A stretch of 24,820 nt of DNA from Clostridia bacterium. GTDB taxonomy: Bacteria > Bacillota > Clostridia > Lachnospirales > Cellulosilyticaceae. Below are positions 1 through 7,350 of this stretch, piece by piece (the first letter of the stretch is position 1; every line of letters starts with the position of its first letter). The stretch covers positions 1 to 24,820 of the forward strand of contig JAQSYC010000002.1 of the NCBI GenBank assembly GCA_029256345.1. Reading direction: 5' to 3'. A program made the position numbers and the translations under genes. The notes under the pieces were generated by a model that saw nothing but the letters and a program-made list of their open reading frames with translations, was not told the DNA's origin and made no database searches.

Positions 1-1650
1 ATGATCCTTGTTAAAGGCTTCAAAAGTTTGTGGACAGTTTTCATGGGCTAAGTACAACCCATCCTTTTCAGGAAGTTCTGCCATGTTTTCAGCGACTGTT
101 TCCCATTCCTTTTGTGAATGGCCTAACCGCTTAGCCCACTGACATGCTGCCTTTAATGCAAAGCTCCAATAGGCCACCTCAAAAGTGGGATTTAGCGTAT
201 CCATGGGGTGATGTTCTTCTTGCGCCGGAATGATAGGTGCCTTCAAGTCATATTTTTCTGTCTGCTCATTATAAACCGTGTAGTCACACATAAAGTCTGC
301 TGTTTCTTTGATAACTTCCCAATAGTCCTGTAAAAAGTTCTTTTCTTTATGATTTTGATAAATTAGCTCCAGCATATAAATGATATGGGGCTGCTGCCAA
401 ATCAAAAGCGTAGCAATCCACGATGGACTGTCTATCGCATCATAGGCTACCATTTTAGGCCACTTTGCCCCTTTAAAACCATTTCTTGCCGCATTAGTCT
501 TGGCCTGAGGTAGGTGATCTTTATACCACGGAAGGCTTCTCTCCAATAGTTGCGGTCTCTGCCATAGCGGAAAACAAGCACTATGCCACAGATGCATCTC
601 TAAATGAAACTTACCATACCAACTATTACAGGTTAAGCCTGTTTCCTGAGGCGGCATCGAGCCGCAAGACTGAATGGCAAGAATATATTGTGATAATACA
701 ATTCTTCTTTCCAGTTCAGTTGCCCGCTGGTCTTTTGAACGACAAAGCTCTATAGCACCACCTTGTTCCCAAAATCTTCTCCAGCTTTTTTGACTGTTTT
801 CAACTATTTGCTGTGTATCTAAATCCTCTAAGATAGGTTCTTTTGAAAATCTTGCAGTAAAAGTTAACCTATCAGCTACGGCTGTTAAAGTGATTGTGTG
901 CGCCTGATTTGTGTCAAAATGGATGGGCTCATCACTTTGAAGCTTTACATAGTAACTGTCTCTATCAAGTATCCTTTTTAAAACAAGCTGTGAGTCAGTC
1001 TCTAAACTTATTGTTGTTTGATGTTTTTGAGGACTGTTCCAGTCAGATGCTGTGATGTCAGACGAACCATATGGAAAAGTAACTTGTACCTGCAGACTGC
1101 CATCAGCCAGCCCAGGCGATGCTATCTGAAAGCCTACTGCATCCTGTTTATCATCACATACTGTAATCACTTGACAGGGCAAGTTATTGATACAAAATGT
1201 ACTTTCTATGATGCCTTCATAAAGTTTAAGCTCTTGACGGACATGGCTGATGGCCTCAGCCTTTATTTGTTCTCCATTAAAAATAAATCCAATCCTAGCC
1301 AAGTTTAATCTGTGTGGGTTATGCCTAAGCCAATTGTAGATCTCTTCATTGCCTTCCTTCATCTCCACAGCATAACTGACTTGGCGCCTCTCATACTCAT
1401 AAGATGTCATCTGCACATCATCCATCGTATAACGATACCTATTTTGACTTACAGGGGTGATATGCCACCCCCATTGACTCATCGTACATAGCGGTACATG
1501 ATGTTCTTTTTGTTCTTTGTACAAGGTCTGCATCCCTGTTACATCTGCTGTATAAGCAAACTCTCCATTTCCAACTGATAAGGGAGACTCAAAATCTATT
1601 TCTTTCAGAATAGGGTTATGTCTTGAAACTAATTGATATCTATTAATCAT
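1..1650 (-). CDS. Glycoside hydrolase of the GH65-like (alpha/alpha)6-barrel type, C-terminus cut off by the window edge
   Basis: The frame is open from an ATG at 1650 to the left edge: 550 codons and no stop, so the C-terminus is missing. AAAAGGAG lies about five bases before the ATG. The first 250 or so residues look like a beta-sandwich N-terminal domain. The following part is rich in Trp and His, as in six-hairpin glycosidases, with GKFHLEMHLWH around residues 346-356 and GFKGAKWPKM around 391-400. I associate these blocks with bacterial proteins annotated as GH65-like; the exact family and the catalytic Glu cannot be fixed by eye. There is no signal peptide, so it should act in the cytoplasm. 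It starts only 38 bases after the permease gene, so it is probably the last gene seen of the same operon and would cleave the oligosaccharide that the transporter imports. The substrate is unknown. Confidence 0.7.
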   Translation of the reverse strand, partial: MINRYQLVSRHNPILKEIDFESPLSVGNGEFAYTADVTGMQTLYKEQKEHHVPLCTMSQWGWHITPVSQNRYRYTMDDVQMTSYEYERRQVSYAVEMKEGNEEIYNWLRHNPHRLNLARIGFIFNGEQIKAEAISHVRQELKLYEGIIESTFCINNLPCQVITVCDDKQDAVGFQIASPGLADGSLQVQVTFPYGSSDITASDWNSPQKHQTTISLETDSQLVLKRILDRDSYYVKLQSDEPIHFDTNQAHTITLTAVADRLTFTARFSKEPILEDLDTQQIVENSQKSWRRFWEQGGAIELCRSKDQRATELERRIVLSQYILAIQSCGSMPPQETGLTCNSWYGKFHLEMHLWHSACFPLWQRPQLLERSLPWYKDHLPQAKTNAARNGFKGAKWPKMVAYDAIDSPSWIATLLIWQQPHIIYMLELIYQNHKEKNFLQDYWEVIKETADFMCDYTVYNEQTEKYDLKAPIIPAQEEHHPMDTLNPTFEVAYWSFALKAACQWAKRLGHSQKEWETVAENMAELPEKDGLYLAHENCPQTFEAFNKDH

Positions 1651-1688
1651 ATCTACTCCTTTTCTATACACCAATCCTCTGTGTTAGT

Positions 1689-2552
1689 TTATCCTTTTAG
1701 ACCACTTGTACTAATACCCTCAACCAAATACTTGTTGAAGAATAAAAAGATTAGGAAAACAGGTATTAAGGATAACGTAGACATGGCAAACATCGCGCCA
1801 AAATCAGTTGTCGAGGAGGCATCTGCAAAAAGCTTAATGGCTATAGATACTGTATAAGTCTGGGGTTTGTTTAAGTAAATCAGCGGCCCCATAAAGTCAT
1901 CCCATTTCCAGTAGAACTGAATAATAATTGTAGTCACTATAGAAGGCTTTAACAGCGGCAAGATAATCCGTGTAAAAATAGAATATTTACTGCATCCATC
2001 TATTGTTGCCGCTTCATCCAGTTCCCTTGGAATACCTGATGTAAACTGCATCATTTGGAAAATGAAAAACGCCTGTCCAAAAAAGTGTGGCAGCACCAAT
2101 GGAATAATGGAGCCTACAAATCCTAATCGATTATAAATAATGTATTGAGGTATCAATATAATTTGAGCTGGAAGCATCATCGTACAAAGCATCGCAGTAA
2201 ACCATATTTTTCTGCCTCTAAACTTTATTCTGGCTAAAGCGTATGCGACACAAGCTGAACTTATGACAGTGGCAAACGTTGCAAGCCCGGATACTAAAAA
2301 TGAATTTTTAAAATAGGTAGCAAATCCAATACCGCCAAAACCTTTCCAGCCTGTTACAAAATTACTCCATCTCCAATTGGGCGGAATAATACTAAGGGAG
2401 CTATTTAATATTTCAGCATTATTTTTTAAGGACCCGGTAATCATCCATAAAACAGGATAAACCATAATGAATCCAAACACGATGATAAAACAATGATAAA
2501 TAATCTTTGACGCTCGATTTTTAAAATTAATTCCCACTGCTTTCCCCTCCAT
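1689..2552 (-). CDS. Carbohydrate ABC transporter permease, MalG/MsmG type (CUT1)
   Basis: This is a 287-residue inner-membrane permease. Hydrophobic segments begin near residue 17, and the EAA loop that contacts the ATPase is clear near 178-199 (E180-A-A, G186, LP198-199). Length and motif fit the second permease of MalFG-type importers. Its ATG shares one base with the stop codon of the preceding permease (TAATG), so the two are translationally coupled. The start is slightly uncertain: a GTG five codons in (2537) has the better-spaced ribosome site GGAGGGG, whereas the ATG at 2552 has GGAGAG only two bases away. With the upstream permease it should form the channel for a sugar or short oligosaccharide. 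No ATPase gene lies nearby, so a shared MsiK/MsmK-type ATPase elsewhere is presumably used. Confidence 0.93.
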   Translation of the reverse strand: MEGKAVGINFKNRASKIIYHCFIIVFGFIMVYPVLWMITGSLKNNAEILNSSLSIIPPNWRWSNFVTGWKGFGGIGFATYFKNSFLVSGLATFATVISSACVAYALARIKFRGRKIWFTAMLCTMMLPAQIILIPQYIIYNRLGFVGSIIPLVLPHFFGQAFFIFQMMQFTSGIPRELDEAATIDGCSKYSIFTRIILPLLKPSIVTTIIIQFYWKWDDFMGPLIYLNKPQTYTVSIAIKLFADASSTTDFGAMFAMSTLSLIPVFLIFLFFNKYLVEGISTSGLKG

Positions 2553-3469
2553 TACTCTCCAGCCTCTGAAAATACCCAGCGCTTAGATGATTTAAATATC
2601 AAAAATGTGATCAAACTCATAATAATCAACATAACCCAAGACATTGCACTGGCATATCCCATATCATAGTATTTAAAGGCTTGATTATAGACATAGAGTG
2701 CATAGAAATTTGTTGCATCATTAGGGCCTCCTCTTGTAATAACAAAGGCCTGTGTGAAGGACATAAATGCCGATATCGTCTGCATCACCAAATTATAAAG
2801 AATAATAGGAGACAGACAAGGTAAAGTAATATGGCTAAATATTTGTCTTTTATTGGCACCATCTATTTTGGCTGCCTCATAATAAGTAGGCGATATTTCC
2901 TTTAGTCCTGCTGCAAAAATAATCATTGAGGAACCAAACTGCCATACTGACATCAATACCAGTGGAATCATCGCCATCTTTTGATCACCGAACCATGAGA
3001 CCTTCTCAAGTCCTGCGGATATAAAAAGTGAATTGATGAGCCCTCTTGTTGAAAATAATTCTTTCCATACAAGCGCTACGGCAATACTGCCCCCTATAAG
3101 GGATGGTACATAATATAAAGACCTATAGAAGGTTACTCCTCTGCTTTTTTTCGTCAATAAATAAGCAATAAATAGCGCAAAAATCAGTTTCAGCGGTACT
3201 GAGGTCAATACATAAATCAAAGTCACTCTTACGGATTTCAAAAAACGTGTATCCTGAAAGAGCCTTGCATAATTTTGCAGACCTATCCAGGTTTCGGATG
3301 TTGTTAAATTATAATTTGTAAATGAATAATATAGAGATACAAGTATCGGAATAATGGTAAATCCTAAGAAACCTATGATAAAAGGTGCCGCAAATACATA
3401 GCCTACCGTATTATCGTTATGTAGTATCTTGTTTAAGCACATCTTTTTTTTGATATTATCGTTCATCAT
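2552..3469 (-). CDS. Carbohydrate ABC transporter permease, MalF/MsmF type (CUT1)
   Basis: This 305-residue membrane protein has a first transmembrane segment near residues 22-50 and the EAA loop near 198-217 (E198-A-A, D203-G, LP216-217). These features and the length match the first permease of CUT1 sugar importers without the MalF periplasmic insert. The ATG at 3469 is preceded by AGGAGG at good distance; a second ATG follows immediately. It lies 99 bases after the binding-protein gene, with a weak hairpin in between, and overlaps the next permease by one base. The three genes form one transport operon for a carbohydrate that cannot be named from sequence alone. Confidence 0.94.
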   Translation of the reverse strand: MMNDNIKKKMCLNKILHNDNTVGYVFAAPFIIGFLGFTIIPILVSLYYSFTNYNLTTSETWIGLQNYARLFQDTRFLKSVRVTLIYVLTSVPLKLIFALFIAYLLTKKSRGVTFYRSLYYVPSLIGGSIAVALVWKELFSTRGLINSLFISAGLEKVSWFGDQKMAMIPLVLMSVWQFGSSMIIFAAGLKEISPTYYEAAKIDGANKRQIFSHITLPCLSPIILYNLVMQTISAFMSFTQAFVITRGGPNDATNFYALYVYNQAFKYYDMGYASAMSWVMLIIMSLITFLIFKSSKRWVFSEAGE

Positions 3470-3515
3470 TTTATCCTCCTGTTCTGACTATTTATTTTAT
3501 ATTTTTAGCAAATAA

Positions 3516-3542
3516 GACCCTTTACCTTTTGAGCAAAGAGTC
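3516..3542 (-). terminator. Weak intercistronic stem-loop after the binding-protein gene
   Basis: Read on the minus strand, GACTCTTT and AAAGGGTC can pair over eight positions (one G-U) around an 11-base loop, followed by TTATTT. It sits between the solute-binding protein gene and the permeases. A partial terminator or mRNA-stabilising hairpin at this place commonly keeps the binding protein more abundant than the membrane subunits. The stem is short, so the call is tentative. Confidence 0.35.
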
Positions 3543-3568
3543 CTATGAAAGTAATTACTTATTATCTA

Positions 3569-4894
3569 TCATTCAAATTTTTTCTTTGCAAAATCGTAGA
3601 TTTCCTGTGCTGCCTGTTCTGGTGTTTTTTCATCGTAGATAACTTGTTCGATAAGTAACTTATATTGGTCTTCAATCTCTGTTTTACGAGCAGGACTAAT
3701 CACATTGATCTCTCCTGTTTTAAAGGTGCCAATCAAAGATACAAAGCTATACATTTCTTTTTTGGCTTCATCTGCTTCTGCTTCAAGGGTCTCTCTAATA
3801 TTTGACATAATCGGAACGCCTCGTTCACCATTTAAGACTTTATTGGCTTCTGGGTCATTGATAAAGAAGTTAATAAATTTAGCTGCTTCTTCTGGTACTT
3901 TAGAGTCTTTAGAAATACACAGCATCTGTGACGACTGAATAGTTGATCCTGAAGGCCCATCTGCTTTCTTTCTTGGAACAGTTGCTAATTTGATTTCTCT
4001 TCCTGCTGCTGCTGCAATAGTTGGCATTTGATTACTAGCTACCCATGTCATGGCCGCATCACCGGTTACTAAATAATCTCCCTCGATATCTTTGATTTCA
4101 AAAATGGCTCCAGGATCTGGATACGCACCTGCTTTTACAAGCTCTTGTCTCATTGCAAAATAATCTTTTAACATCATAGGGTCATCAAAGCCAAGCTTAT
4201 CATTTGAAGAGGCAAAGAAATTCAATGCATAATCTTCTTGTGAAATCCCCATTGAAGCTCCCCCAATGAAATCATCAAGTTTTGAACTTCCATAAATCCC
4301 TAACTTTTCATGAATTTGAAGACACGCGTTTTTATAATCTTCCCATGTCCAGTTCTCTGTAGGTTCTGGCACGCCTGCCTCTGAAAAAAGCTGTGGGTCA
4401 TATGCAATACCATAACAATTTACCCCGTTAGATAAACCAAGCAGCTTATCCTCCCATGTTGTGGTACTTAAGAAACTGTCATTTGTATTGGATACATCTA
4501 CAATACCACTGTCAACATACTCACCTACCGGAACGATTTTGTCCATATATGTAGGGAAGTTACCTCCCAATTGAAAAATATCCCATACGGTATTCGAAGC
4601 TACTAATGTATTGAGTTTAGTAAAATATCCATCAAAATCATAAAATTCATATTCAATATCTATAGTTGGGTTTTGTGCTTCATACATCTCGATTACTTTT
4701 ACTGTTGCATCATGTCTAGCCTGTGAACCCCACCATGCCATTCTTAAAGTAGTCTTATCCGCGCTAGCCTCAGTTGTTTGTGATGGTGCTTCCTCTGAAT
4801 TTGCACCACTGGCTTTATCTGATGATCCACATGCTGTAAGTCCCGTTATCAGTAATGCTGATAAAATAAATGCAGTTAATTTCTTTAGCTTCAT
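3569..4894 (-). CDS. Extracellular sugar-binding lipoprotein of the CUT1 ABC transporter (solute-binding family 1)
   Basis: This 441-residue lipoprotein has a basic, hydrophobic signal peptide with lipobox L-T-A-C, so Cys22 should be lipidated and anchor the protein outside the membrane. A Ser/Ala/Glu-rich linker follows, then a family 1 binding domain with aromatic-rich blocks typical of sugar ligands. I chose the ATG at 4894 because AAAGGAGAG stands just before it and the signal peptide begins there. A frame extension to 4942 is possible, but it would add 16 hydrophilic residues before the signal peptide and would begin at the promoter -10 box. It is the first gene of the transport operon. 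The ligand is probably a plant-derived oligosaccharide, judging only from the adjoining glycosidase. Confidence 0.94.
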   Translation of the reverse strand: MKLKKLTAFILSALLITGLTACGSSDKASGANSEEAPSQTTEASADKTTLRMAWWGSQARHDATVKVIEMYEAQNPTIDIEYEFYDFDGYFTKLNTLVASNTVWDIFQLGGNFPTYMDKIVPVGEYVDSGIVDVSNTNDSFLSTTTWEDKLLGLSNGVNCYGIAYDPQLFSEAGVPEPTENWTWEDYKNACLQIHEKLGIYGSSKLDDFIGGASMGISQEDYALNFFASSNDKLGFDDPMMLKDYFAMRQELVKAGAYPDPGAIFEIKDIEGDYLVTGDAAMTWVASNQMPTIAAAAGREIKLATVPRKKADGPSGSTIQSSQMLCISKDSKVPEEAAKFINFFINDPEANKVLNGERGVPIMSNIRETLEAEADEAKKEMYSFVSLIGTFKTGEINVISPARKTEIEDQYKLLIEQVIYDEKTPEQAAQEIYDFAKKKFE

Positions 4895-4942
4895 ATATAC
4901 TCTCTCCTTTTTAGTTCTTATCTGTTCACATTTGATGTACAT

Positions 4943-4971
4943 AATATATAATGTATACTATTTAAAGTCAA
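4943..4971 (-). promoter_or_regulatory. Sigma-A-type promoter of the CUT1 transporter operon
   Basis: On the minus strand TTGACT (4966-4971) and TATATT (4943-4948) are separated by exactly 17 bases. Transcription would begin near 4936, about 40 bases before the binding-protein ATG. This matches the consensus closely and is the only good candidate in front of the operon. Confidence 0.65.
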
Positions 4972-4980
4972 CGTTTATGG

Positions 4981-5000
4981 AACGATTGCACAACATCGTT
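4981..5000. promoter_or_regulatory. Inverted repeat just upstream of the transporter promoter, possible regulator site
   Basis: AACGAT and ATCGTT form a perfect 6-bp inverted repeat around eight bases; with one mismatch it extends to eight bases per arm (GGAACGAT/ATCGTTTC). It lies about 45-64 bases upstream of the predicted transcription start, directly behind the -35 box, which is the usual place for an activator. It does not fit the CcpA cre consensus. No matching regulator gene is beside it. Confidence 0.4.
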
Positions 5001-5159
5001 TCAAATTTAACCATTTACGTACTTTTTTTACTATTTATTTTATAAACCCTATTAGTTTTTAGTACAATTATATAGTCTGACTAGAGTTCTAATCTTTATA
5101 AATATCCATCTTTAACATACACTCTTTCAATTTCACTTTCACATTTCCTCTATATCATA

Positions 5160-5188
5160 TTGCATTATTTTGCTAAATACTTTATAAT
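5160..5188 (+). promoter_or_regulatory. Sigma-A-type promoter of the radical SAM operon
   Basis: TTGCAT (5160-5165) and a perfect TATAAT (5183-5188) are separated by 17 bases. Transcription would start near 5195, about 40 bases before the first ATG. The predicted start falls inside the adjoining SOS box. Confidence 0.7.
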
Positions 5189-5202
5189 AGAACATATGTT
5201 CG
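5189..5202. promoter_or_regulatory. LexA-binding SOS box
   Basis: AGAACATATGTTCG contains the fully palindromic core GAACATATGTTC. It matches the Gram-positive (Bacillus-type) LexA consensus CGAACRNRYGTTYG at all positions but the first. It abuts the -10 box and covers the likely transcription start, so bound LexA would block the promoter. The two genes it controls are of a DNA-repair-associated type, which supports function. Confidence 0.75.
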
Positions 5203-5235
5203 CATCCATTGTTGAAAGAATAGGTAGGTGATCCT

Positions 5236-6576
5236 ATGGAACTACAGGAAAAATTAGAAATATTATCAGGGGCTGCTAAATATGATGTCTCCTGCTCTTC
5301 GTCAGGTTCTAAGCGCAGTTCAAAGACAGGAGATTTAGGTTCGGTCAGTACCAGTGGGATCTGCCACAGCTTTACCCCTGACGGCCGGTGTATCTCGCTT
5401 CTTAAAATCCTTTTAACCAATTATTGTATTTATGACTGCGCTTACTGTGCCAACAGAAGATCCAATGATATTACTCGGGCTGCTTTTTCAGCTGAGGAGG
5501 TCGTTGATCTTACTATTAACTTCTATAGGCGCAACTATATTGAAGGTCTTTTTTTAAGCTCTGGTGTTTTTAAAAATCCTAACCATACGATGGAAACCCT
5601 CGGCTCTATCGTAAAAAAACTCCGTATAGAACAGGGCTTCAAAGGCTATATCCATCTCAAAGCTATCCCCGGTGCAAGCCAGGAGCTCATCGATGAGGCC
5701 GGTCTCTATGCAGACCGTATGAGTGTTAATATTGAGCTGCCTTCGGATGAGTCTCTTAAACTCCTTGCCCCTGACAAGAAAAAACAGGATATCTTTGCCC
5801 CTATGAAGCAAATTAGCAGTAACATTGTACTGCATCAAGAAGAACGAAAAAAATATAAACGTACGCCTCTTTATGTTCCTGGAGGGCAAAGCACCCAGCT
5901 CATTATTGGTGCTACTCCAGATAATGACTTTAGTATTTTAACCCTTTCTCAAAAGCTTTATGATAAATATGACTTAAAAAGAGTGTATTACTCTGCCTAT
6001 GTTCCTGTAAATACCGGTGCCCATCTGCCCGAGATTAAAAACCCGCCTACGCTTCGGGAGCATAGGCTTTATCAAGGGGATTGGCTCCTTAGGTTTTATG
6101 GCTTTCGGGCTGAGGAGCTTTTTACTGAAGAAAGGCCAAATTTTGATATCAATTTTGACCCCAAAACCAACTGGGCACTTAACCATCTCGGGCATTTCCC
6201 CATTGAAATCAATGATGCTCCCTTTAATCTGCTGCTCCGTGTCCCCGGCATCGGTGTCCGCAGTGCCCAAAAAATCACAAGTGCCAGGCGTCTTGCCCCC
6301 CTTAGCTACCCTGATCTCAAAAAACTCGGCGTTGTGTTAAAAAGAGCACAATATTTTATTACCTGCCGCAGCAAATATCACGGTTCGGTGGATTTAGATG
6401 AAGATAAGATTCGCCATGTCCTTACCCCAAAGCTTGACTTAAATGAATTAGATAACCCCTATGAGCAGCTTACTTTATTTGACAAGCCTTCTTCCTCTCA
6501 ATTATTGCTGCCGCCCATGCATGCCAAGCTGCTGCTTGTAGAGGATCGCCCCACAGCCCTAACAGGTGAAATCTAA
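5236..6576 (+). CDS. Putative DNA modification/repair radical SAM protein (rSAM_link_UDG family)
   Basis: This is a 446-residue radical SAM enzyme. The 4Fe-4S/SAM motif C64-x3-C68-x2-C71 follows the family's typical N-terminal block (LEILSGAAKYDVSC, GICHSFTPDGRC). Near residues 330-352 lies a helix-hairpin-helix (LLRVPGIGVRSAQKI), a motif that binds DNA without sequence preference. This arrangement matches the family I know as TIGR03916, annotated as putative DNA modification/repair and linked in genomes to a uracil-DNA-glycosylase-domain partner. The chemistry is not established. The ATG at 5236 follows an imperfect AGGTAGGTG site. Its partner begins 11 bases after the stop. The SOS box in the promoter suggests induction by DNA damage. 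Confidence 0.9.
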   Translation: MELQEKLEILSGAAKYDVSCSSSGSKRSSKTGDLGSVSTSGICHSFTPDGRCISLLKILLTNYCIYDCAYCANRRSNDITRAAFSAEEVVDLTINFYRRNYIEGLFLSSGVFKNPNHTMETLGSIVKKLRIEQGFKGYIHLKAIPGASQELIDEAGLYADRMSVNIELPSDESLKLLAPDKKKQDIFAPMKQISSNIVLHQEERKKYKRTPLYVPGGQSTQLIIGATPDNDFSILTLSQKLYDKYDLKRVYYSAYVPVNTGAHLPEIKNPPTLREHRLYQGDWLLRFYGFRAEELFTEERPNFDINFDPKTNWALNHLGHFPIEINDAPFNLLLRVPGIGVRSAQKITSARRLAPLSYPDLKKLGVVLKRAQYFITCRSKYHGSVDLDEDKIRHVLTPKLDLNELDNPYEQLTLFDKPSSSQLLLPPMHAKLLLVEDRPTALTGEI

Positions 6577-6587
6577 AGGAGGTTCTT

Positions 6588-7325
6588 ATGAAAGATTATT
6601 TATATGATGGCAGTTTTGATGGGTTACTGACAGCTGTTTTTTATGCCTATACAGAAAAAGAGCCTATCAGACTCTTTAAGGAAACAAGTTATAGGCCTTA
6701 TTTGTTAAGTGAACCCGTTGTCGTCAAAACTGAAATGGATAAATCTGACCGTGTTTATCAAGGGATTTGCAGCAGACTTTCTCATACTACGCTTACCAAT
6801 ATCTATTATCTCTATCTCAGCGAAATACCAGACTCAGAAACTTTAGCCTTTGAGTATATTAAACTTTGTTTCAAATATACTGATACGATCAATCTCGCCA
6901 AAAACAATGATATTATTCGGACGGTTGATAAATATGCTAAAAGAGTGCTTATGGAATCCCACCGTTTAAAGGGTTTTGTGCGGTTCAAAGAAGTTACACC
7001 GCTTGTTTTCTACGCCCAAATCGAACCGGATCATGACATTCTCCCCCTCATTTTGGGACACTTTAAAAAACGTTTTTCAGATCAGCACTTTATCATTCAC
7101 GACCTCAAGCGGGGGTATGCCATTGTCTATGATCTCAAAGAAGCCTACCTACATGATCTATCGATTGAACAAGGTGAAAAGCTGCTGCACTTTACAGAAG
7201 GTGACCCTTTTGAAGAGCTTTTTAAAAGTTTTTACAAATCTGTTACCCTCGAAGAGCGTATAAATGATAGACAAAGACGGTCTTATATGCCCAAACGTTA
7301 CTGGAAACACTTGGTTGAACTCTAG
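6588..7325 (+). CDS. Probable DNA metabolism protein, partner of the radical SAM protein (DUF4130/TIGR03915-like)
   Basis: This 245-residue soluble protein starts with MKDYLYDGSFDGLLTAVF and ends with the block RSYMPKRYWKHLVEL, both characteristic of the family annotated as SAM-linked conserved protein (TIGR03915). In some bacteria this domain is fused to a uracil-DNA glycosylase domain; here it stands alone at normal family length and no glycosylase gene is beside it. AAAGGAGG lies five bases before the ATG, and only 11 bases separate it from the radical SAM gene, so the two should be co-transcribed and SOS-regulated. The molecular role is unknown; acting with the radical SAM enzyme on damaged or modified DNA is inferred from the constant pairing. 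Confidence 0.88.
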   Translation: MKDYLYDGSFDGLLTAVFYAYTEKEPIRLFKETSYRPYLLSEPVVVKTEMDKSDRVYQGICSRLSHTTLTNIYYLYLSEIPDSETLAFEYIKLCFKYTDTINLAKNNDIIRTVDKYAKRVLMESHRLKGFVRFKEVTPLVFYAQIEPDHDILPLILGHFKKRFSDQHFIIHDLKRGYAIVYDLKEAYLHDLSIEQGEKLLHFTEGDPFEELFKSFYKSVTLEERINDRQRRSYMPKRYWKHLVEL

Positions 7326-7350
7326 TAACTTTAATACAAAGAATTTTTCT

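Larger units (their letters stand above)
4895..5235. other. Divergent intergenic region between the transporter operon and the radical SAM operon
   Basis: This 341-base stretch contains no credible gene. It holds the minus-strand transporter promoter with its palindrome at the left and the plus-strand promoter plus SOS box at the right. I see nothing recognisable in the AT-rich middle part (about 5010-5155). Confidence 0.7.

Noticed and set aside
3549..3560. Perfect 12-base palindrome AAGTAATTACTT
   Set aside because: It is short and AT-rich, lies next to the binding-protein stop codon, and has no spacer or tail to act as terminator; no regulatory placement.
4976..5003. Possible CcpA cre site around GGAACGATTGCACAA
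   Set aside because: The spacing and central bases do not match TGWNANCGNTNWCA; the inverted repeat AACGAT-N8-ATCGTT is a different symmetry.
5974..6340. Overlapping open frames on both strands within the radical SAM gene
   Set aside because: The real frame carries the family motifs, including the helix-hairpin-helix, across this stretch; the others are shadows.
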